Source of the DNA: Phenylobacterium sp.
GTDB taxonomy: Bacteria; Pseudomonadota; Alphaproteobacteria; Caulobacterales; Caulobacteraceae
Length of the DNA: 64,000 nucleotides
Assembly (NCBI RefSeq): GCF_030693405.1
Contig: NZ_JAUYAW010000009.1
Span: 1 to 64,000, forward strand
Direction: 5' to 3'
This document shows positions 41,810 through 51,777 of the stretch, in pieces. The translations under genes and the position numbers were made by a program. The notes below the pieces were generated by a model. The model made no database searches and was not told the DNA's origin. It worked only from the letters and a program-made list of their open reading frames with translations. Numbering within the stretch: the stretch's first letter is position 1; the number at the start of each line of letters is the position of its first letter.

Positions 41810-43276
41810 TCAGCGCGCCGCTGTCGCGATCAGCCGCGCATAGAACTGCACCATTCGTTCCAGATTGGTGAGCGTCATGCGTTCATCAACCCCGTGGATC
41901 ATCGCCGTCTCGGCCATGCTCAGCGTGATCGGCTGGAAGCGATAGGTGTCCTGCGCCACCTCGGCGAGGAATCGGCTGTCGGTGCCGGCGGTGACCAGGC
42001 CCGGCGCCACGGGCGCGCCGGTGACGTCGGCGGCCAGGGCGGAAATCACCTTCCATCCCTCAGAGTCGGTGGAGGAGACCGCCGAGGGCTCCTGCGGCGG
42101 GCGCGCCCAGGCGAAGGTCACCGGCAGGTCGCCGACAGCGGCCTTGGCCCGTTCCAGGACATCCTGCGAGGTGTCGCCCGGGGCGATGCGGTAGTTGATC
42201 CAGGCCCGGGCGTCCCGCGGCAGGACATTCTCCTTTGGACTGCCCTGCAGCATGGTCGGCGCAATCGTGGTGTGGAGCAGGGCCGCGCCGGCCGGGGTGG
42301 CGGCCATCTGGCGCACGATCAGCGGCTCGGTGGCCCACGTGTTGGCGAGCGCCGCGCGCATGGGCAGGCCCGACCCCGCCCCCAGCACATGCAGCATGTC
42401 GGCGCCGGGTCCCTGAAGGCGCAGGGGGAAGGGGCGCTCGGTGATCTGGGTGACGGCGCGGGCCAGGGTGGAGACGCCGGTCTGCGGCGGCGGGGCGGAG
42501 GAATGTCCGCCCTCGGACGATGCCGTGACTACGAGGGTCGCATAGCCCTTTTCCGCCACCCCGATCAGGGCGGCCGGGCCGCCGGTGAGGGGATTGTCGG
42601 CGACCACCAGCAGGCCCTCATCAAGGACGAACTGGGCCGAAAGACCCCGTGATTTCAGCAGGTCATTGGCCGCGGCTGCGCCGCCGCCGCCGACCTCTTC
42701 GTCATGGCCGCTGACCAGGATCACCGTCCGGCGGGGCTGGAAGCCGGCCGCTGTCAGGGTCTCCACCGCCTCGAACAGGCCGATCAGCGAGCCCTTGTCG
42801 TCGACGGCCCCGCGGCCCCAGACCGCCCCGTCGGCGATGACCCCTTCGAACGGCGGATGGGTCCAACCCTCAGCGGCGTCGGCGGGCACCACGTCCTGGT
42901 GGGCCATCAGGACGATGGGGTCCAGGGCTGGGTCGGAGCCCGCCCAGGTATAGACCAGGGTGTGGCTGGCCACGACGTCGCGGCTCATGGCGGCGTGGGC
43001 GCGGGGATAGGTCGCCTGCAGCCAGGCGTGCAGGTCGTCCCACTCGGCCAGTTGATTGTCGGCGGCGTCCTGGTGGCTGACCGTCTGGAAGGTGATGGCC
43101 TGGGCGAGGCGTCTGGCGGCGGCCTGTAGGTCGAAGGCCGGGGCCGCGGCCAGCTCCAGATCCGCCGCCACCGCGGGAACCGGGGGTTCATAGAGGGCGG
43201 TGCGCACCGCCACGACGGCGATGAGCGCCCCAAGGGCGACCCCGGCCCCCAGCGCCGCCTTGCTCAGAAGTCCCAT
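41810..43276 (-). CDS. M20-family metallopeptidase, PM20D1-like
   Basis: 488 residues from ATG 43276 behind GGGGGA. An N-terminal hydrophobic anchor (about 5-25) and short linker suggest inner-membrane attachment with a periplasmic domain. M20 motifs: VLMAHQDVVPAD (zinc His), GRGAVDDKGSLIGLFEAVETL (bridging Asp), ILVSGHDEEVGGGGAAAA (Glu-Glu), and a long lid with ASSEGGHSSAPPPQTGVSTL. Closest by layout to the human PM20D1/bacterial 'Xaa-His'-like carboxypeptidases that cut or form N-acyl amino acids or dipeptides. Metal ligands complete. Monocistronic. Confidence 0.9.
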   Translation of the reverse strand: MGLLSKAALGAGVALGALIAVVAVRTALYEPPVPAVAADLELAAAPAFDLQAAARRLAQAITFQTVSHQDAADNQLAEWDDLHAWLQATYPRAHAAMSRDVVASHTLVYTWAGSDPALDPIVLMAHQDVVPADAAEGWTHPPFEGVIADGAVWGRGAVDDKGSLIGLFEAVETLTAAGFQPRRTVILVSGHDEEVGGGGAAAANDLLKSRGLSAQFVLDEGLLVVADNPLTGGPAALIGVAEKGYATLVVTASSEGGHSSAPPPQTGVSTLARAVTQITERPFPLRLQGPGADMLHVLGAGSGLPMRAALANTWATEPLIVRQMAATPAGAALLHTTIAPTMLQGSPKENVLPRDARAWINYRIAPGDTSQDVLERAKAAVGDLPVTFAWARPPQEPSAVSSTDSEGWKVISALAADVTGAPVAPGLVTAGTDSRFLAEVAQDTYRFQPITLSMAETAMIHGVDERMTLTNLERMVQFYARLIATAAR

Positions 43277-43383
43277 GGAATTCCCCCGTCTGCTCCGGTC
43301 CGACCATAGCCACATTGAGGCGGCGCGGGCGCCGAATTGCACCGCCCCTTGAACCTGGGCCATTCCTGGCCGTTGCTCAATTC

Positions 43384-44133
43384 GTGACGCGTCCTCCCTG
43401 GCTCCCCCAACTCAAGCCGGCCTCGGCCGAAGCCCTCGCCTTCGGCGGCCTCTGGGCCTTTCTGCTGGACGCCGCCCTGGTGGGGATCGTCCTGGCCGTT
43501 GTCATCGACGCCTTCGCCCCGCCCCAGGACCTGCCCTGGAAGCCCCTGCGGCTGGACGATCCCCCGGGCCTGGCCACAGCGGTGAAGTTCCACCGCGCCG
43601 CCAGCGACCCCCTGCTCTGCCGGGAAGTTCTGGACGCCGGCGGGGTGGACTTTACCGACGAGCCGGACCGGCTGACCGGCGACTGTCCTCTGACCAACAC
43701 CCTTCGCCTGCGGGGCGGGGTGACGCCGCTGGCGCCTGCGGCCCCGGTCATGACCTGTCCGGTGGCGCTCTCCTACGCCTTCTGGGACCGCCATGTGCTG
43801 AATCCGGCGGCGAAGGCGGTGATGGAGACCGAGGTCGCCCGGGTCGAGCACTATGGGGTCTTCTCCTGTCGCAACGTCTATGGCCGCAGCGAGGGCCGCC
43901 GCAGCGAGCACGCCAGCGCCAACGCCCTGGATGTGGCGGCTATCGTGCTGGAGGATGGCCGGCGGCTCAGCGTCATCGGCGACTTCAACGATGAGAACGA
44001 TCGCGGAACCCTGATGCGGGCCCTGCGCACCGGCGCCTGCGACTATTTCCGCGCTGTGCTCAGCCCGGACTACAACGCCGCCCATGCCGATCACCTGCAT
44101 CTAGATTTTGGGCGGTTTGGCATCTGTCGTTGA
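43384..44133 (+). CDS. Extensin-like protein (first of a tandem pair)
   Basis: 249 residues from GTG 43384. One membrane anchor (about 22-42), then DLPWKPLRLDDPPG and the extensin-like C-terminal domain: CREVLDAGGVDFT, CPLTNTLRL, MTCPVALSYAFWDRHVLNPAA, VFSCRNVYGRSEGRRSEHASANALDVAAIVL and SPDYNAAHADHLHLDFGRFGIC. The S-E-H-A-x-x-x-A-L-D-V and H-A-D-H-L-H-L-D elements are LAS-type zinc ligands (His, Asp, His), so a murein-active peptidase is plausible. The frame is open to 43315 but the upstream part overlaps the promoter zone. A paralog follows 103 bp later. Confidence 0.9.
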   Translation: MTRPPWLPQLKPASAEALAFGGLWAFLLDAALVGIVLAVVIDAFAPPQDLPWKPLRLDDPPGLATAVKFHRAASDPLLCREVLDAGGVDFTDEPDRLTGDCPLTNTLRLRGGVTPLAPAAPVMTCPVALSYAFWDRHVLNPAAKAVMETEVARVEHYGVFSCRNVYGRSEGRRSEHASANALDVAAIVLEDGRRLSVIGDFNDENDRGTLMRALRTGACDYFRAVLSPDYNAAHADHLHLDFGRFGICR

Positions 44134-44236
44134 GATGGCGGTGCGGGGGGCGGTCCAAGGGGCGAACCTTGTGGTCGCGTCGGCCTGGCGCTGCGGTTAA
44201 GGTCCGGAACAGTCCCAGGCGTCCTACCGAAAGTTC

Positions 44237-44989
44237 ATGGCCGGCTATCGCGTTCCCCGTCACCCGCAGGTGGAAAACCATGCGCGGCGCCAGACCCTGG
44301 TGGCCCGCGTGGTGGGACTGGCCGTCCTCTGGGTGCTGGTCGCCGCCCTGGTCCTGGTGGCCGAGCGGGCCATTCCTGACGAACATCTGCCCTGGAAGCC
44401 CCTCAGCGTCATCGATCCCGTCGGGGCAGCCACCAAGGCCAAGGCCGCCCGCACCGGCCAGGATGTGGCGGCCTGCCGCGCCGTGCTGGCCAAGGGCGGG
44501 CTGACCTATCAGATCGCGCCGGAGACCGAGGACGGCTTCTGTTCGGTGAAGGACGCCATCCAGTTCACCGGTGGCATGGCCCCCTTGGCGCCGGCCGATG
44601 CGGTGATGACCTGCAAGCAGGCGCTGGCCGTGGCCATCTGGGAGCGGCAGGTGGTGCAGACCGCCGCCTTCGAAACCCTGGGCCAGGCGGTGGTGGCGGT
44701 GGAGCATTTCGGCTCCTTCTCCTGCCGGCGAATCTACAACCAGCAGGCCGGTCCCCCCAGCGAGCACGCCAGCGCCAACGCCCTGGACGTCTCGGGCTTC
44801 CGGCTGGCCGACGGACAGGTGGTGCGGCTCAAGGACCATTGGGACGATCCCGGGCCCAAGGGCGTCTTCCTGAGGCAGGTCCGGGACGGGGCCTGCAAGG
44901 TGTTCCTGACCACCCTGTCGCCCGACTACAACGAGGCCCATCTGGACCACTTCCACCTGGACATGGGCGGCCGCCCCCTCTGCGCCTGA
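44237..44989 (+). CDS. Extensin-like protein (second of a tandem pair)
   Basis: 250 residues. Membrane anchor (about 22-44), PWKPLSVIDPVG linker as in the first copy, then CRAVLAKGGLTYQI, CSVKDAIQF, MTCKQALAVAIWERQVVQTAA, SFSCRRIYNQQAGPPSEHASANALDVSGFRL and SPDYNEAHLDHFHLDMGGRPLC. The paired cysteines and the zinc-ligand pattern H-x6-D ... H-x-H match copy one, while the sequences between have drifted a lot; a tandem duplication retained both, perhaps for different peptidoglycan sites. Anchored with the domain in the periplasm. Confidence 0.9.
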   Translation: MAGYRVPRHPQVENHARRQTLVARVVGLAVLWVLVAALVLVAERAIPDEHLPWKPLSVIDPVGAATKAKAARTGQDVAACRAVLAKGGLTYQIAPETEDGFCSVKDAIQFTGGMAPLAPADAVMTCKQALAVAIWERQVVQTAAFETLGQAVVAVEHFGSFSCRRIYNQQAGPPSEHASANALDVSGFRLADGQVVRLKDHWDDPGPKGVFLRQVRDGACKVFLTTLSPDYNEAHLDHFHLDMGGRPLCA

Positions 44990-45077
44990 AGCCCCAGGCC
45001 GCGGCTTGACCCCGCCTTGAGGGGCGCCGCAAATGGCGGCCATTCAAACAAGCATTTCATTCTGGGAAAGACGCGCC

Positions 45078-45839
45078 ATGGAACTGTTCGATCTCACCGG
45101 CAAGGTGGCCGTGATCACCGGATCCTCCCGCGGCATCGGCAAGGCGATCGCCGAGCGCATGGCCGATCATGGCGCCAAGGTGGTGATCTCCTCGCGCAAG
45201 GCCGGGCCCTGCGACGAGGTGGCCGCGGCCATCAATGAGAAGCACCCGGGCGCCGCCATCGCCGTGCCGGCCTCGATCTCGTCGAAGGAGGATCTGCAGC
45301 GTCTGGTGGACGAGACCAACAAGGCCTTTGGCAAGATCGATATCGTCGTCTGCAACGCCGCCACCAATCCCTATTTCGGCCCCATGGCGGGGATCGGCGA
45401 CGACGCCTTCCGTAAGATTCTCGACAACAACATCATCGCCAACAACTGGCTGATCCAGATGGCCGCGCCGCAGATGCGCGAGCGCAAGGACGGGGCGGTG
45501 ATCATCATCTCGTCCATCGGCGGCTTGCGCGGCTCCACCGGCATCGGCGCCTACAACATCTCCAAGGCCGCCGACTTCCAGCTGGCCCGCAACCTGGCCG
45601 TCGAGCTGGGCCCGGACAATATCCGCGTCAACTGCATCGCGCCGGGCCTGGTGAAGACCGACTTCGCCAAGGCCCTGTGGGACACCCCAGAAGCCGAGAA
45701 GCGCTCCAGCGCCAACAACCCCCTGCGCCGCCTGGGCGAGCCCGACGACATAGCCGGCGCAGCGGTCTTCCTGGCCTCCAAGGCCGGCGGCTGGATGACC
45801 GGCCAAGCCATCGTGGTCGACGGCGGCGCCACCTGCTGA
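45078..45839 (+). CDS. SDR-family oxidoreductase
   Basis: 253 residues from ATG 45078 with GGGAAAG. Classical SDR: TGSSRGIGKAIAERMADHGAK (NAD(P) loop), CNAATNPYFGPMAGI, IISSIGGLRGSTGIGAYNISKAADF with Ser, Tyr, Lys (Y-N-I-S-K), then the FabG-like end GEPDDIAGAAVFLASKAGGWMTGQAIVVDGGATC. Looks like the DHRS4/2,4-dienoyl-reductase-like branch of SDR used for hydroxyacyl or alcohol substrates. The GNAT gene starts two bases after its stop, so they are coupled. Confidence 0.92.
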   Translation: MELFDLTGKVAVITGSSRGIGKAIAERMADHGAKVVISSRKAGPCDEVAAAINEKHPGAAIAVPASISSKEDLQRLVDETNKAFGKIDIVVCNAATNPYFGPMAGIGDDAFRKILDNNIIANNWLIQMAAPQMRERKDGAVIIISSIGGLRGSTGIGAYNISKAADFQLARNLAVELGPDNIRVNCIAPGLVKTDFAKALWDTPEAEKRSSANNPLRRLGEPDDIAGAAVFLASKAGGWMTGQAIVVDGGATC

Positions 45840-45841
45840 TC

Positions 45842-46306
45842 ATGAGCGTCCCGGCCTTCGCATTCGCCCCGGCGAAGGCCGGTGACCTTTCGGCCTTGAC
45901 CGAGTTGCGCCTGACGGTCATGGCCGAGAGCTTCAACCGCATCGGCCGCTTCAATCCGGATCGGGCGCGGGCCTGGTTCGCCGACACCTACCGACCGGAG
46001 ACCACCCGACTCATCGAGGTGGAGGGGGAGACGGCGGGCTGCGTCGCCTTCTACGAGGTGGAGCCCGGCGTGCTGAAGCTGGAACACTTCTATCTCGACC
46101 CCCGCTGGCAGGGGCGGGGCCTGGGCAGCGCCATACTGGACGGCCTGCTGGCCGAGGCGGACGCGGTCGGCGCGCGGGTGATCCTGACGGTCCTGCGCCA
46201 GAGCGACGCCCAGCGCCTCTATGACCGGCGGGGCTTCGTGGTCACCGGCCGCGACGACCTCGACGTCTATATGGAGCGTGTCGCTCAACCTACCGCGCCA
46301 GCCTGA
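45842..46306 (+). CDS. GNAT family N-acetyltransferase
   Basis: 154 residues from ATG 45842, two bases after the preceding SDR stop. Motif A: LEHFYLDPRWQGRGLGSAILDGLLAEADAVGARVILTVLRQSDAQRLYDRRGFVVTGRDDLDVYMER; the Q/R-G-R-G-L-G-S acetyl-CoA loop and 'LYDRRGF' motif are classical. Acceptor unknown. Its last 17 bp overlap the convergent APH-family gene, so the tails of the two genes share sequence. Confidence 0.9.
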   Translation: MSVPAFAFAPAKAGDLSALTELRLTVMAESFNRIGRFNPDRARAWFADTYRPETTRLIEVEGETAGCVAFYEVEPGVLKLEHFYLDPRWQGRGLGSAILDGLLAEADAVGARVILTVLRQSDAQRLYDRRGFVVTGRDDLDVYMERVAQPTAPA

Positions 46307-47303
46307 CGGCTTCGGCAAAGAGCGGGCTGGCGAGGTTGCTTCCCGCCGCCCTCAATCTGGCGAGGCCGTAGGCGAGCCGACCTTCCCAGGCGTCGAGTTC
46401 AAAGCGCCCCTCTGACAGAGCCTGGTGGATATCGGCCAGGTCCGCTTCGACGGCTTCTGGGGCGATCCGTGCTCCGGGCCGCTCAGCCGCCGCCCCAGAG
46501 AGAAACATCACGCCATAGAAGACGTGGTTCACCTGCCGCGCGAGGAAGAGACGCGCAACTTCGGCCTCGGTGGCCGCGCGCCCGAAATACGCGGCCGTCA
46601 GGAGGTCAAGCTCGGTGACGTCACGAACCATGACATTGGCCAAACTCGCCAGATCCACATAGCGATCTGCCAAAAAAGCGGACTCCCAGTCGATCAGCCA
46701 GAGCTTCACCCCATCATGCAGGATGTTGCGGGGGTTGAGGTCGTTGTGGCTCGAGACCTGTTCCGGGCGCAGGCCACGATAGGCCCGGTCGAGGGCGTCA
46801 TAGCCAGCGAGCTCCGTTTCAAGCGCCCCCTCTGCGATGAGACCTGTGGTGCGGAGCTCGCCGATGACGGCGGCCATGCCATCCATGTAGTCGACCAGCG
46901 GCGGGAAGGGCGGAGTCGCATGGAGCCGGCGCACCAGATCGCCAGCGGCGCAGATCATCGTCGCCCTCGGGACCTCGTAGCCCTCGGCGAGGGGGCGGCC
47001 CTCCACAAAGGCTGTGATAGTGACGCCGCTGTCAGGGTCGGCATGCCGCACAGCCGGGGCCAGCCCGGCCTCCGCGGCGATGTGCATGCACTGATGCCAG
47101 CGGACCGGATCGCGGAACACGTCGCGCGCGCCATCTATGCGCAGAAGCCAAGGGAAGCCTTCGGCCTCTAGGCGAAAGAGGCGGGCGCCAGAGAGACCGC
47201 CCGTCACCGGCGACAGCGGGGATGTCTCAGCCTTGCCGAAGGCGGCGCGGAGGGCCGAGGAAACGGCTGCGGAGTCGAGGTTGGGAACAGCGGTGAGGGA
47301 CAT
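46290..47303 (-). CDS. Aminoglycoside phosphotransferase-like kinase
   Basis: 337 residues. Kinase fold of APH/choline-kinase type: LSGARLFRLEAEGFPWLLRIDGARDVF (nucleotide loop and Lys-like strand; L-L-R-I replaces the usual V-L-K), catalytic VSSHNDLNPRNILHDGVKLWLIDWESAFLADRYVDLASLAN (H-N-D-L-N-P-x-N and I-D-W-E). Better viewed as a small-molecule kinase of unknown substrate (choline/ethanolamine kinases show the same HNDL...N pattern) than as a resistance gene. Its ATG coincides with the predicted transcription start, and two ACCCGGGT palindromes bracket the -35, so it looks specifically regulated. Confidence 0.85.
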   Translation of the reverse strand: MSLTAVPNLDSAAVSSALRAAFGKAETSPLSPVTGGLSGARLFRLEAEGFPWLLRIDGARDVFRDPVRWHQCMHIAAEAGLAPAVRHADPDSGVTITAFVEGRPLAEGYEVPRATMICAAGDLVRRLHATPPFPPLVDYMDGMAAVIGELRTTGLIAEGALETELAGYDALDRAYRGLRPEQVSSHNDLNPRNILHDGVKLWLIDWESAFLADRYVDLASLANVMVRDVTELDLLTAAYFGRAATEAEVARLFLARQVNHVFYGVMFLSGAAAERPGARIAPEAVEADLADIHQALSEGRFELDAWEGRLAYGLARLRAAGSNLASPLFAEAVRLAR

Positions 47304-47309
47304 GCCCGC

Positions 47310-47352
47310 TTTATGACCCGGGTAAAAATTCGCGTCAATAATACCCGGGTAT
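47310..47352 (-). promoter_or_regulatory. Leaderless promoter with two ACCCGGGT palindromes
   Basis: Reading leftward: TTGACG (complement of 47333-47338, a perfect Caulobacter -35), a 17-base spacer, CATAAA (complement of 47310-47315, a moderate -10), then six bases to the ATG at 47303. ACCCGGGT occurs at 47316-47323, inside the spacer, and at 47343-47350, just above the -35; the latter is embedded in the perfect 12-bp palindrome ATACCCGGGTAT. Centres are 27 bp apart. A dimeric regulator bound there would block RNA polymerase. Confidence 0.65.
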
Positions 47353-47354
47353 AA

Positions 47355-48521
47355 TTATCGGCGGTGCGCCAGGTCGCGGGCGCGGGCCAGCCGATGTGAG
47401 CCCTCTTGCAGGGTGGCGTCGGCCTTGGCGAAGCATAGTCGCAGGATTGTGGTCACGGGATCAGTCTCGTAGAGGGCAGAGACGGGGATGGTGGCGACGC
47501 CGGCCTGCTCGACCGCCAGACGCGCGAAGTCGCGGTCGCCCATTTCAACGCCCGAGGCCGCCAGATCCACATTGAGGAAGTAGGTCCCCTGAGAGGCCAG
47601 GACCGCAAATCCCTCTCGGGTCAGGGCCTCGGCCAGGCGTTGCTGGCTGGCGGCCAGGGTGGCGGGCATCTCTGTCCACCAGTCATCCAGGGTTTCCAGA
47701 CCGAAGGCCACGGCGACCTGCAGATTGGGCGGGGTGGTGAAGGTCAGGAACTGGTGGGCCTTGGCCAGGTGACGGGCCAGAGGTGCGGCGGCGCAGACAA
47801 AGCCTACCTTCCAGCCGGTCAGCCCGAACATCTTGCCCGCCGAGCCGATCTTGACGCAGCGCCCGGCCATGCCGGGATAGGCCATCAGCGGGCGATGGAC
47901 GGCGGGCGCGAACACCACCTGCTCCCAGACCTCGTCGCAGATGGCGATCAGGTCGTGGGCCACGCAGAGCCGCGCCAGCTGGGCCAGGTCCTCGTCGGGG
48001 ACCACCACGCCCGTGGGATTGACCGGGTTGTTCAGCACCACGAAGCGGGTCTTTGGCGTGACCGCCGCCTCCAGCATGGCGGCGGTCAAGCGCCAGTGGG
48101 GCGGGGACAGCGAGATGAGCTTAGCCACGCCGCCGGCCCGTCGGATCAACGGCAGATAGGCGTCATAGAGGGGCTGGAAGACGATGACCTCATCGCCGGG
48201 TTCGATCAGGGCCAGGAAGGCTGCGGCCAGGGCCTCGGTGGCGCCCGAGGTGATCACGACCTCGCTGGCCGGATCGAACTCAAGCCCCTGGGTCCGGCGA
48301 TAGTGGCCGGCGACCGCGGCCCGCAGCTCCGGCAGGCCGGCCATGGGCGGATACTGGTTGTAGCCGTCCAGCACCGCCTCAGCCGCCCGGCGCCGCAGGA
48401 CTTCTGGCCCCGGATCGTCGGGAAAGCCCTGGCCGAGATTGATCGCCCCATGCGCCCGCGCCAGGCCGCTCATCTCTTCGAAGATGGTGGTCGGCAGGGC
48501 GGCGAACACAGCGTCGGGCAT
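47355..48521 (-). CDS. PLP-dependent aminotransferase (class I/II, YbdL/MtnE-like)
   Basis: 388 residues. Fold type I transaminase: INLGQGFPDDPGPEVLRRRAAEAV (N-terminal substrate arm), YPPMAGLPELRAAVAGHYRRTQG, ITSGATEALAAAFLALIEPGDEVIVFQPLYDAY, NNPVNPTGVVVPDEDL, CDEVWEQVVF with the PLP Asp and SAGKMFGLTGWKVGF with the Schiff-base Lys. Closest in motif order to kynurenine/glutamine transaminases and YbdL (methionine) transaminase. Could function in methionine salvage or amino-acid catabolism. Located between typA (upstream) and the APH-like kinase on the same strand, with its stop only four bases from the palindromic promoter. Confidence 0.9.
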   Translation of the reverse strand: MPDAVFAALPTTIFEEMSGLARAHGAINLGQGFPDDPGPEVLRRRAAEAVLDGYNQYPPMAGLPELRAAVAGHYRRTQGLEFDPASEVVITSGATEALAAAFLALIEPGDEVIVFQPLYDAYLPLIRRAGGVAKLISLSPPHWRLTAAMLEAAVTPKTRFVVLNNPVNPTGVVVPDEDLAQLARLCVAHDLIAICDEVWEQVVFAPAVHRPLMAYPGMAGRCVKIGSAGKMFGLTGWKVGFVCAAAPLARHLAKAHQFLTFTTPPNLQVAVAFGLETLDDWWTEMPATLAASQQRLAEALTREGFAVLASQGTYFLNVDLAASGVEMGDRDFARLAVEQAGVATIPVSALYETDPVTTILRLCFAKADATLQEGSHRLARARDLAHRR

Positions 48522-48554
48522 GGAACGATCCTGGAGCCCTGACGGGCTGGAGCG

Positions 48555-50387
<1,833 letters not shown>

Positions 50388-50591
50388 GGGAAACCTTTTC
50401 CGGAAGCGGCGGCTTTTAGGGGACAAGACGCCCCAGGGCTAGCGCGAACTGGTGACAACCCCTCAGATGGGCGGTCGCGACTTGTGCGTTGCAATACGAA
50501 ATCTTGCGTGATGGTCACCCCTCAGGCTGTTGAAAAGACAGGGGAAACCGACGTATCGGGGTTCACCTTCGCAATTGCGACAATTTATCCC

Positions 50592-50620
50592 TTGTTCTTT
50601 TGTGCGCCGCACCGTAGATT
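50592..50620 (+). promoter_or_regulatory. Candidate promoter of sRNA copy B
   Basis: TTGTTC (50592-50597) and TAGATT (50615-50620) with the optimal 17-base spacing. Neither box is perfect (TTGTTC against TTGACG; TAGATT against TATAAT). A start near 50627 would give a transcript of about 85 bases ending at the terminator of copy B. Confidence 0.45.
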
Positions 50621-50626
50621 TTCACC

Positions 50627-50711
50627 GTGAGGCGTCTCCGGACGTCTCTGCCCTTCCTGGGCGTTTCCTCCCTAATGAACTGGCCGCGCTTTCGAGCGCG
50701 GCCTTTTTTTT
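50627..50711 (+). ncRNA. Candidate sRNA, MmgR/alpha-r8 type (copy B)
   Basis: GCCC-TTCCT-GGGC hairpin at 50650-50662, the free decamer TTTCCTCCCT at 50664-50673, a 9-bp stem GGCCGCGCT / AGCGCGGCC (50682-50690 with 50695-50703) closed by a stable TTCG tetraloop, and eight T at 50704-50711. No protein frame is present. The order and the ten conserved bases repeat copy A at 12.2 kb on the other strand, while the surrounding sequence does not, as expected for a conserved sRNA family. Possible function: base-pairing to purine-rich ribosome-binding sites; the MmgR relative controls polyhydroxybutyrate accumulation. Lies between divergent typA and convergent hydrolase genes. Confidence 0.75.
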
Positions 50712-50731
50712 AGCCGCGGAACGGGCCGGCC

Positions 50732-51634
50732 TCAGCGCAGCGCCGACCAGTCGTGCGCCGTCAGCGCCACGGTCAGGGCGGCGATGTCGGCCTTCAGGCG
50801 GGCGAAGCCGGCGGTCGGCGACAGGGTGTTTTCGTCTAGATAGAGGCCGCGGTTCAGCTCGATCTGCAGGGCGTGGACCTTGCGGGCCGGGCGACCATAG
50901 TGCTCGGTGGTGTAGCCGCCGGCATAGGGCGTGTTGCGCACCACCCGGTAGCCGCGGGCCTCCAGCTCCACCTCGGCCAGTCGGGTCAGGGCGTTGGCGC
51001 AGGCCGAGCCGAAACGGTCGCCCAGGACCATATCGCAGCCGCCGGCGCCGGCCGCCCTGGCGGCGGCGGAGGGCATGGAATGCCAGTCCACCAGTATGGC
51101 GACCCCATGGGCGGCCTGGGCCTCGGCGATCAGGCCGCTCAGGGCCTCATGATAGGGCCGGTGGGCGCCTTCGATGCGGCTCTGGGCCTCGGCGAAGGTC
51201 AGCTTGCGCGCATAGATCTCCTGGCCTTCGGAGACCACCTTGGCGATGGCGCCCAGGCCTGCGGCCACCCGGGCGGTGCGGCTGCGGGCGAAGTCCGGCA
51301 GGGCGTCGGCGAACATGGCCGGGTCGAGTTCGAAGGCGTCGCGGTTCACATCTATATAGGCGCGCGCATAGTTGGCGGTGATCAGGGCCGCTCCGGCCTG
51401 CGGCGCGCTGTCCACCAGCTGGTCGACAAAGGCGTCTTCGGAGCGGCGGATGGCCTGGGCGTCGAGCCTGGCCGCCGACATCATGTCGTCCGGATAGAGC
51501 CGGCCCGAATGGGGCGAGGCGAAGATCACGGGGGTCCGGGGCGGGGCGCCGGGCTCCGCGGTGCGGCGCACCTCGAAGCCCGCCGGCGCCAGGGCGGCCG
51601 GCTCTGCGACATCAAGGGGCTCGACCGCGGACAT
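50732..51634 (-). CDS. N-formylglutamate amidohydrolase
   Basis: 300 residues from ATG 51634; ATG 51643 is equally possible. FGase motifs: VIFASPHSGRLYPDDMM (zinc His region), NYARAYIDVNRDAFELDP, ILVDWHSMPSAA and HALQIELNRGLYLDENTLSP. Hydrolyses N-formyl-L-glutamate to formate and glutamate, the last step of one histidine degradation branch (HutG type). In Caulobacter a homologue is next to cpdR, as here (divergent, 143 bp). Confidence 0.92.
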   Translation of the reverse strand: MSAVEPLDVAEPAALAPAGFEVRRTAEPGAPPRTPVIFASPHSGRLYPDDMMSAARLDAQAIRRSEDAFVDQLVDSAPQAGAALITANYARAYIDVNRDAFELDPAMFADALPDFARSRTARVAAGLGAIAKVVSEGQEIYARKLTFAEAQSRIEGAHRPYHEALSGLIAEAQAAHGVAILVDWHSMPSAAARAAGAGGCDMVLGDRFGSACANALTRLAEVELEARGYRVVRNTPYAGGYTTEHYGRPARKVHALQIELNRGLYLDENTLSPTAGFARLKADIAALTVALTAHDWSALR

Positions 51635-51777
51635 GGCGCGCATATGACGATGCGCCGGGCGCGGGGTCAAACGGATCGGGGGTCAAACGGACCTGGTCAA
51701 AGGTGGGGCGGTTCATCGGGGATTTACAAAGCCGTCCCTATGGTCGCTCCATGAAAGACGACGCCCTGGAATCGCCC

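Noticed and set aside
46290..47303. Antibiotic resistance aminoglycoside kinase
   Set aside because: Only the kinase fold motifs are visible; substrate-site residues typical of APH(3') enzymes are not seen.
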